A stretch of DNA of 32,208 nucleotides from Streptomyces sp. SID10853 (GTDB lineage Bacteria > Actinomycetota > Actinomycetes > Streptomycetales > Streptomycetaceae). The position numbers and the translations under genes were made by a program. The notes under the pieces were generated by a model. The model ran no database searches. It saw only the letters and a program-made list of their open reading frames with translations, and was not told the origin of the DNA. The stretch is from NCBI RefSeq assembly GCF_010548145.1, contig NZ_JAAGLN010000064.1:1-32208 (forward strand). Direction: 5' to 3'. Of this stretch, positions 8,047 to 16,271 are shown piece by piece (positions within the stretch are counted from its first letter, which is position 1; each line of letters opens with the position of its first letter).

Positions 8047-9515
8047 TGAGCGCGCCCGAAGCTGGGGTGGGAGGGTCCGAACCCGTGGTGGGTTCACCCG
8101 AATCCGTGGTGGGCGGGTCCGAACCCGTGGTGGGCGGCCTCCGACCCGTGGTGGGTTCACCCGAATCCGTGGTGGGCGGGTCCGAACCCGCGGTGGGCGG
8201 GCCCGACCCCGTGCCGGGCACGTCCAGGTCCGTGCCTGGCGCGTCCAGGTCCGTGCCTCGCACGTCCGGGTCTGCGCCGGGTGCGTCCAGGTCCGTGACG
8301 GGTGTGGCCAAGTCCGTGACGGGTGTGGCCAAGTCCGTGCCGGGTACGTCCACGTCCGTGCCGGGCACGCTCAAGGACGCCGCGCGGCGTGAGATCGACC
8401 GGCACACCGACGAGCTGATCGGTCTCTCCGAGCGTCTGTACGCCGATCCGGAGACCGCCTGGGAGGAGCACCGGGCAGCCGCCGCCGTGCCGGAACTGCT
8501 GGACCGCGCCGGTTTCCAGGTCACCTCTTCCTACCTGGGTCTGGACACGGCGTTCCTGGCGCGGTTCGGCAGCGGACCCACCCGGATCGCGCTGTGCGCC
8601 GAGTACGACGCGCTGCCCGGCCTCGGCCACGCCTGCGGGCACAACCTCATCGCGGCGAGTTCCGTCGGCGCCGCCCTCGGTCTCGCTGCCGTCGCCGACG
8701 ACGCCGGCCTCACCGTTGAGGTCTACGGGACACCCGCAGAGGAGGGCGGCGGCGGCAAGATCGAGCTGCTCGACCGCGGGGCCTTCACCGGGGTCGACCT
8801 CGCCATGATGGTGCATCCAGCGCCGGTGGACGTCGCGGAGGCACAGCCCTTCGCGGTCAGCCACTCCAAGATCTCCTACACCGGGAAGTCCGCCCACGCC
8901 GCCGCCTACCCGGAAGCCGGGATCAACGCGGCCGACGCCTTCACGGTGGCCCAGGTCGCCATCGGCCTGCTCCGCCAGCAGCTGCCGGCCTCCGCCCGGG
9001 TGCACGGGGTGGTGACTCACGCGGGGAGCGCTCCGAACGCCATCCCCGAGCTGGCGACCGGACGTTGGTACGTACGGGCCGAGACGCTCGCCGAGCTGGC
9101 CGAGCTGGAGCCCCGCGTCATGCGGGCCTTCCAGGCGGGGGCCCTCGCGACCGGGACCAGCGTGGAGATCGAGCCGGAGAGCAAGCCGTACGCGGAGTTC
9201 CGCGCCGACGAGACCGCGCTCGGCCACTACCGCCGTAACGCCGTCGCGCTCGGCCGCGAGTTCGCCCCGCCGGGCCAGGCCGCCCGGATGAACCGCGCCT
9301 CCACCGACATGGGCAACGTCTCCCAGGTGGTTCCGGCGATCCACCCCTACATCGGGATCGGGTCGCTGCCCGCCACCAACCACCAGCACGAGTTCGCCGC
9401 GTTCTGCGTGGGCGGAGAGGCACAACGGGCCCTGCTCGACGGCGCGGTCGCACTGGCCTGGACCGGCATCGACCGGGTCGTCCCGGACGAGGGAGGCGCG
9501 AATGCCCGCCCCTGA
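8046..9515 (+). CDS. M20-family amidohydrolase (AbgB/HipO-like) with a heptad-repeat N-terminal tail
   Basis: The 489-residue protein has a 108-residue low-complexity front followed by an M20 catalytic domain that starts near LKDAARREIDRHTDELI. Metal ligands of the amidohydrolase branch are visible: CAEYDALPG, GHACGHN (H195, C197, H199), TPAEEGGGGK (E232-E233), MMVHPAP and the late NHQHEFA histidine. The lid/dimerisation segment HSKISYTGKSAHAAAYPEAG is also standard. Enzymes of this branch cleave N-acyl amino acids such as aminobenzoyl-glutamate, indole-acetyl or hippurate-like amides in the cytosol. The start overlaps the DUF1028 stop and the end overlaps the transporter by 14 nt. The repeat tail has no counterpart in the family and no signal-peptide character. 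The specific substrate is unknown. Confidence 0.9.
   Translation: MSAPEAGVGGSEPVVGSPESVVGGSEPVVGGLRPVVGSPESVVGGSEPAVGGPDPVPGTSRSVPGASRSVPRTSGSAPGASRSVTGVAKSVTGVAKSVPGTSTSVPGTLKDAARREIDRHTDELIGLSERLYADPETAWEEHRAAAAVPELLDRAGFQVTSSYLGLDTAFLARFGSGPTRIALCAEYDALPGLGHACGHNLIAASSVGAALGLAAVADDAGLTVEVYGTPAEEGGGGKIELLDRGAFTGVDLAMMVHPAPVDVAEAQPFAVSHSKISYTGKSAHAAAYPEAGINAADAFTVAQVAIGLLRQQLPASARVHGVVTHAGSAPNAIPELATGRWYVRAETLAELAELEPRVMRAFQAGALATGTSVEIEPESKPYAEFRADETALGHYRRNAVALGREFAPPGQAARMNRASTDMGNVSQVVPAIHPYIGIGSLPATNHQHEFAAFCVGGEAQRALLDGAVALAWTGIDRVVPDEGGANARP
8076..8369. repeat. 14 x 21-bp tandem array encoding heptads in the M20 enzyme
   Basis: Exactly fourteen 21-bp units fill residues 11-108 without interruption. 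They evolve along the array: SEPVVGS, PESVVGG, SEPVVGG, LRPVVGS, PESVVGG, SEPAVGG, PDPVPGT, SRSVPGA, SRSVPRT, SGSAPGA, SRSVTGV, AKSVTGV, AKSVPGT, STSVPGT. Val at position 4 is nearly constant (Ala once) and position 6 is Gly in all but one unit. The first half is Glu-rich and the second half Arg/Lys/Ser-rich, so charge switches from acidic to basic. Confidence 0.95.
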
Positions 9516-10872
9516 CACCGGCGCCAGGACGACCGGGGCCGAGACGGCCACCGATGCGGTCGCGCTGCGCAGAAGCGTTGCCGCGGGCGCCATCGGTGTG
9601 TTCGTGCACTGGTTCGACTGGGCCGCGTACGCCTATCTCGCCGGTACGGTCGCGACCGTGTTCTTCCCGGCCGAGGACCGCACCACAGGACTGCTCGCCG
9701 TGTTCGGCGTGTTCGCCGTGTCGTTCGGCATCCGGCCGATCGGCGCCATGGTCTTCGGACCGCTCGGCGACAGGATCGGCCGCAAGCGCACCCTGTCACT
9801 GGTCATCTTCATGATGTCCGGCGCCACCCTGACGATCGGCCTGCTTCCCGGTTACGGGACGATCGGCATCGCCGCCCCCGTGCTCCTGCTGGTGCTGCGC
9901 CTGATCCAGGGATTCGCCGCGGGCGGCGAGTTCGGCAGCGCGGCGAGCTTCCTCGCCGAGAGCGCCCCGCGGCGCCGTCGCGGATTCGGTGTCAGCTGGC
10001 TGGAGGTCGGCTCCCTGCTGGGGTTCCTCTCCGGCTCGTTCGTCTTCCTGCTGCTGTCGGCGGGGCTCGACGGCCACCAGCTGACCTCCTGGGGCTGGCG
10101 CATCCCCTTCCTCGTCGCCGCGCCGCTGGGCATCATCGGCTTCATCATCCGGAACAAGATCGAGGACACCCCCGAGTACCGGTCGCTCGAAGCACATGAC
10201 CAGGTTCCCCGCAGCCCCGTACGGGAGCTGCTCCGCTCGGAGAAGCGCCAGTTGCTCCAGGCGGCGGGCCTGATGACCGCCATGCATGTGCCCTTCTACA
10301 CGGTGCTGACGTACCTGGTCACCTACGAGACCGACCACCTGGGCCGCTCGGCCGACAGCGCAGCCCTGCTGACCACTGTGATCTCGCTGCTGGGGCTGGT
10401 GCTCGTCCCGGTGTTCGGGCATCTGTCGGACCGTGTCGGACGTAAACCGGTCTTCGTCGGGGCGACGGGGGCCCTCCTGGTCGCCGCCGTCCCCGCCTTC
10501 CTCGTCATGCGGACCGGACCCGCCGGAACGTGGGTGGGGGGCCTGCTGCTCGGTGTGATGCTGGCGGCGATCCTCGGCACCTACGCGGTGTGGTCGGCGG
10601 AGCTGTTTCCCACCAGGACCCGGCAGAGCGGTCTGTCCATCGCGTACAACATCACCGCCGCTCTCTTCGCGGGCACGGTGCCCTATGTGATGACCGTGCT
10701 CATCTCGGCGACCGGCAGCACGCTGCTGCCCGGCTTCTATCTGATGGTGTTCGCCGTCGTCGGGCTCGTCGCGGCCCTGTCCCTCCAGGAGACCGCCGGT
10801 TCCGCCCTGCTGCGTCCCGAGGACGTACCCGACCCGGCCGCCGGGAAGGTGCCGGACCGGGCCACGCTCTGA
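9502..10872 (+). CDS. MFS transporter, metabolite:H+ symporter (MHS) type
   Basis: The 456-residue protein has about 12 hydrophobic segments and the family motifs GDRIGRKRTLSLVIFMMSGA, RLIQGFAAGGEFGSAASFLAE and LSDRVGRKPVF. This matches the MHS branch (ShiA/ProP/KgtP-like), whose members import organic acids, betaines or aromatic acids with protons. ATG at 9502 has GGGAGG 5 nt upstream; it overlaps the M20 gene, so it is co-transcribed. As the only transporter of the unit it probably imports the compound that the upstream enzymes degrade. Confidence 0.92.
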   Translation: MPAPDTGARTTGAETATDAVALRRSVAAGAIGVFVHWFDWAAYAYLAGTVATVFFPAEDRTTGLLAVFGVFAVSFGIRPIGAMVFGPLGDRIGRKRTLSLVIFMMSGATLTIGLLPGYGTIGIAAPVLLLVLRLIQGFAAGGEFGSAASFLAESAPRRRRGFGVSWLEVGSLLGFLSGSFVFLLLSAGLDGHQLTSWGWRIPFLVAAPLGIIGFIIRNKIEDTPEYRSLEAHDQVPRSPVRELLRSEKRQLLQAAGLMTAMHVPFYTVLTYLVTYETDHLGRSADSAALLTTVISLLGLVLVPVFGHLSDRVGRKPVFVGATGALLVAAVPAFLVMRTGPAGTWVGGLLLGVMLAAILGTYAVWSAELFPTRTRQSGLSIAYNITAALFAGTVPYVMTVLISATGSTLLPGFYLMVFAVVGLVAALSLQETAGSALLRPEDVPDPAAGKVPDRATL

Positions 10873-10967
10873 GGGCCGCACGGTCCGGAACGGGAGGGGC
10901 CGGCCGGCCGCCGCCGCATAAGCTCATGGGCGGACACGGACCGACCGCGAGGCGCAGGGAGCACAAC

Positions 10968-11924
10968 ATGACGTCACCGGTGGGCTTCACCCTCGTCCAG
11001 CTCCGCTACTTCCTCGTGGCGGCGGAGCGCGGTTCGATGACCGCGGCGTCGGCCGAGCTGAACATCGCGCAGTCGGCGGTGTCCACTGCCATCCACAATC
11101 TTGAACACGACCTGCGGGTGCAGCTGTTCATCCGCCGCCGAGGCCGGGGACTGGTCCTGACACCGGCGGGGGAGAGGCTGCAGCACCAGGCCCGCGAGCT
11201 GCTGGCCCGTGCGCGCGAGGTCGAGGGGGAGGCGCGTGGCAGCGGGGAGACACTGTCGGGGCCGGTGACCGTCGGGTGCTTCGTCACGCTGGCGCCGTTC
11301 TACCTGCCCGCCCTGTTCAGCGAATGCACCAGCCGTTACCCGGCGATCGAGATGGACGTGGCGGAGGCGGAGGCCGAGCAACTCCTCCAGGCGCTGCACG
11401 CGGGACGCATCGACTTCGCGCTCACCTACGACCTCGGCCTGTCCGCCGATCCGGGACTGCGCGGGGAGACCATCGCCCGCTTCCCGGCCTACGCCATCGT
11501 CCACGCCGGTCACCGGCTGGCCGGCCGCGGCACGGTGAAGCTGGCCGAACTGACCGCCGAGCCGCTGGTCCTGCTCGACCTCCCCTACACACGCGACTAC
11601 TTCCGGGCGCTCGTGGCCGACAGCGGCACCGCACCCGACGTGCGCTACCGCACGCAGAGCTATGAGACCGTCCGCTCCATGGTGGCCGAAGGGCTCGGCT
11701 ACTCGGTGCTGAACCAGCGGCCGGCGACCGGGCAGACCTACGGCGGGGAGGTCGTGGAGCTGGAGCTGAGCGACAGGCGCCCGCCGCTGGAGCTGAAACT
11801 GGCAACGGTGCAGGGCGTGACACAGACCCCCCGGGCCCGCGCCGTCATGGAACTGCTGCGCGGGATCGCGACCCGACGCGGCGCGCGACGGACTGACGCG
11901 GGCCGGGCCGGCCAGGGCGGGTGA
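10968..11924 (+). CDS. LysR-type transcriptional regulator of the monooxygenase operon
   Basis: The 318-residue protein has an N-terminal winged helix-turn-helix (LRYFLVAAERGSMTAASAELNIAQSAVSTAIHNLEHDLRVQLF, written here in outline; residues about 8-50). A LysR effector-binding domain follows (VTVGCFVTLAPFYLPALF onward). The ATG at 10968 is supported by AGGGAG 6 nt upstream. The frame is open further back, but that part lies in the transporter's shadow. It follows the transporter by 95 bp in the same direction, so it may be the last gene of the operon or have its own promoter. The best candidate target is the ATC-N9-GAT box at 5444-5458. LysR proteins usually need a pathway metabolite as co-inducer. 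Confidence 0.9.
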   Translation: MTSPVGFTLVQLRYFLVAAERGSMTAASAELNIAQSAVSTAIHNLEHDLRVQLFIRRRGRGLVLTPAGERLQHQARELLARAREVEGEARGSGETLSGPVTVGCFVTLAPFYLPALFSECTSRYPAIEMDVAEAEAEQLLQALHAGRIDFALTYDLGLSADPGLRGETIARFPAYAIVHAGHRLAGRGTVKLAELTAEPLVLLDLPYTRDYFRALVADSGTAPDVRYRTQSYETVRSMVAEGLGYSVLNQRPATGQTYGGEVVELELSDRRPPLELKLATVQGVTQTPRARAVMELLRGIATRRGARRTDAGRAGQGG

Positions 11925-11989
11925 TCCGCACGTGACCGCGAGGCTGAAACCCGCTCGACCTGGTCCGCTCCTTGCGGAGATCATTGGGT

Positions 11990-12538
11990 ATGGAATTTCT
12001 CTGCTACCACCGGGACCGGCCCGGATCCCTGCCGCTGCGCGAGCAGTTGGGGGAAGAGCACTGGGCGTACATGGACCGGTACGAGAAGGAGATGGTCGCC
12101 CGGGGCCCGACCCTCGCCGACGACGGTACGCCCACCGGCAGCATGCACATCGTCAGCCTGCCCGGTCCCGCCGCCGCCCGGTCGTTCGCCTTCGACGAGC
12201 CGAACTACCAGGCGGGGGTCTACCGGGACGTACTGCTGCGGCGGTGGCGCAACACGCTGGGCCGCACCATGTGGGACTTCCCCGGCGGCCGCACCGGCGG
12301 AGACCGGTATCTGGTGCTCGGCCTCGGTACCGGCCGGGTGGCCGCTGACCTCGCGGTGCCCTCCGGCCGGGACGAGCTGATCGCCTACGGGCCGCTGCTG
12401 TCCGACGACGGCGACACGTGGCTGGGTACGGCGGCTCTGGTACGGGCGGCGGACCCGGAGGCGGCGCGGGCCGTCCTGACGCGGGACCGGTACGCCGCTG
12501 TCGAGGTGCACAACTGGCAGTTCGGCGGGCGGCCGTGA
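11990..12538 (+). CDS. Tandem YCII-domain protein
   Basis: The 182-residue product contains two YCII-like halves. The first has ARGPTLADDGTPTGSMHIV and ends AGVYRDVLLRRWRNTLG. The second repeats the pattern: AYGPLLSDDGDTWLGTAALV, then AARAVLTRDRYAAVEVHNWQFG. Each half shows the GPLLxDDG turn and a late aromatic-ended strand typical of YciI-related proteins. The second half seems to lack the N-terminal His motif. YCII domains occur as dimers and some act as dehalogenase-like or uncharacterised enzymes, so a one-chain pseudo-dimer is plausible. ATG at 11990 has GGAG 10 nt upstream. It is 65 bp after the LysR gene, so it could be an operon extension or a separate gene. The function is unknown. 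Confidence 0.8.
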   Translation: MEFLCYHRDRPGSLPLREQLGEEHWAYMDRYEKEMVARGPTLADDGTPTGSMHIVSLPGPAAARSFAFDEPNYQAGVYRDVLLRRWRNTLGRTMWDFPGGRTGGDRYLVLGLGTGRVAADLAVPSGRDELIAYGPLLSDDGDTWLGTAALVRAADPEAARAVLTRDRYAAVEVHNWQFGGRP

Positions 12539-12673
12539 CAACCGGGGCGGCCGTTACCCGCGACGACCGGGGACGGCAGGTACCCGCGACCACCGGGGCG
12601 GCCGTGACGGTCGTGACCGCTGGGGCGGCCGTTGATCACTGGTGCGGCCGTTGACCACCGGGACGGCCGTGAC
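12527..12673. repeat. Degenerate tandem array seeded by the YCII gene's stop codon
   Basis: The last 12 nt of the YCII gene, GGGCGGCCGTGA (12527-12538), recur at 12545 (ending TTA), 12569 (diverged), 12596 (exact), 12623 (one base longer), 12641 and 12660. There are seven copies with spacing of 18-27 bp. The linkers (ACCCGCGACGACCG-like) repeat too. No reading frame is kept, and the region up to the convergent permease gene has no gene. Confidence 0.8.
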
Positions 12674-12677
12674 GCCG

Positions 12678-12742
12678 CCTCGGGACCGCGGGCCCCCGGG
12701 CCCCGGACCTCGGACCGCCGGCCCGGACCGCGGGCCCCGAGG
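12678..12742. terminator. GC hairpin between convergent YCII and ABC permease genes
   Basis: CCTCGGG (12678-12684) pairs with CCCGAGG (12736-12742). The interior contains repeated GGACCGCGGGCCCC blocks that can form nested stems. It ends one base before the permease stop codon. Function as a bidirectional terminator is inferred from position. Confidence 0.45.
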
Positions 12743-12743
12743 G

Positions 12744-13784
12744 TCACAGCAGCCGCTTACGGCCCCGGACGACGACGAACGCGACGGCCGCGGCCGCGAC
12801 GGCGAGCATGATGCCCGCTCCGAGCCACTGCATCGTGTGCATCTGGGACACCGGGAGGTAGTCGATGGACCAGCCCACGACGTGCTTGGACTCCAGGCAG
12901 GCGGTGTGCGCCTTCTCGTTGTCCGGCGCGTCGAGACAGGTGGTCCAGTCCAGACGGCCGCCGGAGCTGGTGGCGAAGTAGGTGCCCTGGCCCAGCTGTT
13001 CGGCCTGCGCGGGCAGCTTCGGCCGCGGGGCACCGGGCCCGACGCCCTTGTCGGTGCTGACGGTCACGACGTGCCCCAGGTCCAGCCGGAACCGGTCCCA
13101 GATCACGTCGATCGCCACGACGACGCCGAGCGTGACCACCATCGACACCAGGGTGCGGCGCAGGACCATCCCGACCGCGGCGCCCACGGTGAACGTGAGC
13201 AGGGCGTAGGCCACCGGCGTGACCCCGGTGATGTTGAAGAAGGAGGTCCAGACCAGGGTCTCGGCACGCCCCTTGACCGGGCTCCACCACCAGTCGAACA
13301 CCGCGCCCAGCACAGCGGTGGACAGGGCGAGCAGCGCCGCGGGCATGGCGAGCTTCATGGTGAGCCACCGCAGCCGGCTGACCGATTGCGAGGTCACCAG
13401 CTTGGCGGTGCCGGACTCCAGGTCGCCCGCGATGAGCGGGGCGCCGAGAAGTACACCCGCCAGGACGGGTACGTACCCCAGATAGCTCCCGAAGCTGAAC
13501 AGCCGGTCCGTGTACTTCTCGAAACCGGGCGGCAGGCCGGTGGAGTTGTGCGAGGACGCGTCCTGGGCGTTGACGTAGTCCATCATCTGGCCGCGCAGCA
13601 GGACCATGACGATCACACCGACGAGGGTGAGCGCGGTGAGGGTCCAGAACGCGGCGCGGTGCTGGCGCCAGACCAGCCAGGCCGTGCCTCGCAGCCGGAG
13701 GCCGCTCTGCCGGGCAGTCCCTCCGTTCAGCGGCCGCCCGCCGGGCGTCGGGCGGGCCGGGTCGTGAGTGAGCGTGGTGGTCAT
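12744..13784 (-). CDS. ABC-2 type transporter permease
   Basis: The 346-residue protein has six predicted membrane segments (about 47-64, 99-120, 145-163, 187-208, 212-229 and 318-340). The residue 108-135 region, LAGVLLGAPLIAGDLESGTAKL, is typical of ABC-2 permeases that partner with drug or lantibiotic-export ATPases. A long hydrophilic loop between segments five and six (about 231-317) holds two cysteines (C283, C296) and probably faces outside, where they could pair. Its ATG overlaps the ATPase stop (ATGA, 13781-13784), so both subunits are coupled. Export, immunity or cell-envelope sensing is likely given the divergent two-component system; the substrate is unknown. Confidence 0.9.
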   Translation of the reverse strand: MTTTLTHDPARPTPGGRPLNGGTARQSGLRLRGTAWLVWRQHRAAFWTLTALTLVGVIVMVLLRGQMMDYVNAQDASSHNSTGLPPGFEKYTDRLFSFGSYLGYVPVLAGVLLGAPLIAGDLESGTAKLVTSQSVSRLRWLTMKLAMPAALLALSTAVLGAVFDWWWSPVKGRAETLVWTSFFNITGVTPVAYALLTFTVGAAVGMVLRRTLVSMVVTLGVVVAIDVIWDRFRLDLGHVVTVSTDKGVGPGAPRPKLPAQAEQLGQGTYFATSSGGRLDWTTCLDAPDNEKAHTACLESKHVVGWSIDYLPVSQMHTMQWLGAGIMLAVAAAAVAFVVVRGRKRLL

Positions 13785-14803
13785 GCGGTCACAGCCTTCT
13801 GCCGGTCGCGGGTGAGGATGTCGTGGATGTCGCCGGCCTGGGCGCTGGGGGCGATCAGCGGGGGTGCGTCGGGCGAGCGCAGATAGGCGAGGAGCAACTC
13901 CTCCAGGGTGGGAGGCTCGCCCCGGCCGTTGTCCTGGCCCTGCCGGCCGTACCCGGCCTGCCCGCCGTGCTCGACCGGTCCGCCGAGCCGTACGAGGACA
14001 CCCGGCCGGTCCCCGTCGCTGTGGGACTCGATCACCGTGTGCGGTGCGACGGCGGGGTACGGGCCGCCCGGCGGGGCCGGGAACAGAGCGTGTGCGGCGC
14101 GCAGTTCGGCCACTTCGCCCGCCAGGCGCAGACTGCCGTTCGCGATGACGAGGAGGTAGTCGCAGATCGAGTCGAGCTCGGCGAGCATGTGCGAGGACAC
14201 CAGCACCGTCGTGCCGTGCTGGGCGGCCTCCGCCGTCAGCGCGGCCATGAGTTCGCGGCGGACCAGCGGATCCAGATCGGACATCGGCTCGTCGAGGATG
14301 AGCAGGTCAGGGCGCTTTCCGAAGGCCAGCGCGAAGGCGACGCGGGTGCGCTGACCGCCGGACAGCGTCCCGGTCTTCGCCGACATCGGCACCTGGCCCG
14401 CGCGGACGATGCCCTCGGCGACCTCCTGGTCCCAGCGGGGGTTGAGTTCCTGCCCCAGGCGCAGGGTCTCGGCCACCGTGAAGCGCCGGAACAGCGGCTT
14501 CTCCTGGGTGAGGAACGCGGTACGCAGGACCGCCTCCGTCGACCCCGGCTCGGCGCCGAGCACCCGCAGGGAGCCGGTCGTCGGCCGGATCATGTGGGTG
14601 GCCAGGCCCATCAGAGTGCTCTTGCCCGCGCCGTTGGGGCCGACGAGGCCGCACACTCGCCCGGCCGGCAGCCGGAAGGAGACCTCCCGCAGGGCCCAGC
14701 CGCGCCGGTACTTCTTCCCGAGCCCCTGGGCCTCGATCGCCGGCCCGGCGGCGGGGGGTACGGACCCCGGTCCGGTTCCGTGGTGCATCGCTGCGTGGTC
14801 CAT
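13781..14803 (-). CDS. ABC transporter ATP-binding protein
   Basis: The 340-residue protein has GPNGAGKST (Walker A, from residue 55), the Q-loop at Q100 (FLTQEKPLF), signature LSGGQ (147-151), LLILDEP (Walker B, 167-173) and the H-loop SSH (H205). The C-terminal ~110 residues are a low-complexity Gly/Pro/Ser stretch followed by a leucine-rich segment (PTLEELLLAYLRSP), found as an end region in drug-export ATPases. The ATG at 14803 is chosen because AGGAG lies about 7 nt upstream; longer in-frame versions have no ribosome binding site. It energises the coupled permease. Confidence 0.93.
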   Translation of the reverse strand: MDHAAMHHGTGPGSVPPAAGPAIEAQGLGKKYRRGWALREVSFRLPAGRVCGLVGPNGAGKSTLMGLATHMIRPTTGSLRVLGAEPGSTEAVLRTAFLTQEKPLFRRFTVAETLRLGQELNPRWDQEVAEGIVRAGQVPMSAKTGTLSGGQRTRVAFALAFGKRPDLLILDEPMSDLDPLVRRELMAALTAEAAQHGTTVLVSSHMLAELDSICDYLLVIANGSLRLAGEVAELRAAHALFPAPPGGPYPAVAPHTVIESHSDGDRPGVLVRLGGPVEHGGQAGYGRQGQDNGRGEPPTLEELLLAYLRSPDAPPLIAPSAQAGDIHDILTRDRQKAVTA

Positions 14804-14844
14804 GTGCGGGCTCCTGTGTGTGGGGACGTGGGTACGTGGGCGGG

Positions 14845-14884
14845 CGCCTGGGCGTAGGAGGGCACGCCTGGGTGCGGGAGGACA
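14845..14884. repeat. 20-bp tandem duplication upstream of the ABC ATPase gene
   Basis: Two adjacent 20-bp copies, both starting CGCCTGGG and ending with a GGAGG(G/A)CA-like tail, are 16/20 identical. They lie about 40 bp upstream of the ATPase start, in the divergent control region. Confidence 0.65.
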
Positions 14885-14974
14885 GCCGGCCGGAATCCCG
14901 GCCGGAGTTTGACGCCGTCCGGGGAGGGTGATCGGATCATTCGTGCGCCGCCGCCCGGTGGACACGACTCTCCT

Positions 14975-14993
14975 CCGCCGCGACCTGCGGCGG
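14975..14993. promoter_or_regulatory. Perfect stem-loop in the divergent ABC / histidine-kinase control region
   Basis: CCGCCGC (14975-14981) and GCGGCGG (14987-14993) form a 7-bp dyad around GACCT. Similar GATCAT-ended segments flank it on both sides (near 14930 and 15010). It could be a response-regulator site or a leader hairpin of the kinase mRNA; sequence alone cannot decide. Confidence 0.4.
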
Positions 14994-15065
14994 ATCGGGC
15001 GAAAGACAGATCATGCGCGGCCGGATCCGACTTTCGGCCGGTCGGCGGGAGGGGCAGGGAGCGGG

Positions 15066-16271
15066 ATGACGGAGGTGGCGGACGGGGCAGCCGTGCCCAT
15101 GGCCACACAGGGCTGGGGGCGGTTGCGGGTACCGCCCGTCACGGTGTGGCTGCTGCTGGTCGTGGCCCTGCTGGGCCTGGTCCTGCTCGACTTGGGGGCC
15201 GGCTTCTACTGGATCGCGCACCACGGCCCCGCCAAGCTGATCGGCGCGCTGCTGGCCGTCGGTCTCGTCGTCGCCTCGCCCCGGCTCAGCAGCCGGACGC
15301 TGCCGATGGCCGCCTGCGCGCTCGCGGTCGTATCGCTGGGTCTCTCGTTCTGGCTGCACCTGGAGATGCGGGCCAGTTCGCAGGCGATGGGGTTCGCCGA
15401 ACCGGCGTCGCTGGTGTGGCTGCTGCTGCTCGTCGCCCGGCGGGGCAAGCCGTCTTGGGCGGCGTCGGCCGTCGTGGCGCTGTCCATGGCGATCGTGCTG
15501 CGGCCGGTGTCGGTCTCGGTGCGGCAGTCCACCACCATCCTGGCGCTGCTCTTCGCCCTGGCGGCGGTCACGGCGTTGGGTATCGGCCTCGGGACGCGCC
15601 TGCTCCTCGTGGACAGGCGGCGGCAGGCGGCCGCTCTCAGGCTGGAGCAGCGGACCGAGTTCGCCAGGGACCTGCACGACTTCGTCGCCCACCATGTGAC
15701 CGGCATCGTCGTCCAGGCGCAGGGAGCCCAGGCGATGGCGGACAGGCGGCCCGAACTGGTGCCGCCCGCGCTGCGGCGGATCGAGCAGGCGGGCTCGGAG
15801 GCACTGACATCCATGCGGCACATGGTGGGGATGCTGCGCGACGCCGAAGGGGAAGTGACGCTGACACCGCTGGCGGGCATCGGCGAAGTACGGTCGCTCG
15901 TCGAGGAGTTCTCGGCCGTCGGCGGCGCCCGGGCCCGGCTCGAACTGGAGGGGACCTTCGACGGTCTGCCGGTGGAGGTGTCCACCACCGCGCACCGGGT
16001 GGTGATGGAGGCCCTCACCAACGTACGCAAACACGCCCATGGATGCACCGACGTACGGGTGCAGGTGGGCCGTACCGGAGACCGGATCACCGTACGGGTC
16101 ACGGACGACGGGCGGCCGCGCCACGTCTCCCACAGCGGCTTCGGGCTGAAGGGCCTGGCCGAGCGGGTGGGCCTGATCGGCGGCAGCGTCCAGGCGGGCC
16201 CCGTGACGGCCGGCGGCTGGGGCGTCGAGGCGACGCTGCCGCTGGCCGCGGCAGGGGTGGCGGCCTCATGA
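15066..16271 (+). CDS. NarL-type sensor histidine kinase (HisKA_3)
   Basis: The 401-residue protein starts with about six hydrophobic segments (25-180) and no large extracellular domain, so it probably senses within or near the membrane. The dimerisation/phosphoacceptor region is FARDLHDFVAHHVTGIVVQAQ, with His204. The ATPase domain shows the N-box VMEALTNVRKHAHG and GFGLKGLAERVGLIGG. The ATG at 15066 has GGGAG just upstream; a GTG at 14928 would add 46 basic residues. It is coupled to the response regulator by an ATGA overlap and is divergent from the ABC genes, a layout common for antibiotic- or envelope-stress-sensing systems. Confidence 0.92.
   Translation: MTEVADGAAVPMATQGWGRLRVPPVTVWLLLVVALLGLVLLDLGAGFYWIAHHGPAKLIGALLAVGLVVASPRLSSRTLPMAACALAVVSLGLSFWLHLEMRASSQAMGFAEPASLVWLLLLVARRGKPSWAASAVVALSMAIVLRPVSVSVRQSTTILALLFALAAVTALGIGLGTRLLLVDRRRQAAALRLEQRTEFARDLHDFVAHHVTGIVVQAQGAQAMADRRPELVPPALRRIEQAGSEALTSMRHMVGMLRDAEGEVTLTPLAGIGEVRSLVEEFSAVGGARARLELEGTFDGLPVEVSTTAHRVVMEALTNVRKHAHGCTDVRVQVGRTGDRITVRVTDDGRPRHVSHSGFGLKGLAERVGLIGGSVQAGPVTAGGWGVEATLPLAAAGVAAS

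Noticed and set aside
5581..10872. Rut-type pyrimidine degradation
   Set aside because: A Rid protein and a transporter are shared features, but RutA-, RutB- and RutD-like enzymes are missing and the transporter is of MHS type.
5581..11924. Secondary-metabolite biosynthetic cluster
   Set aside because: There is no synthase, NRPS, PKS, terpene or RiPP core; the set fits catabolism better.
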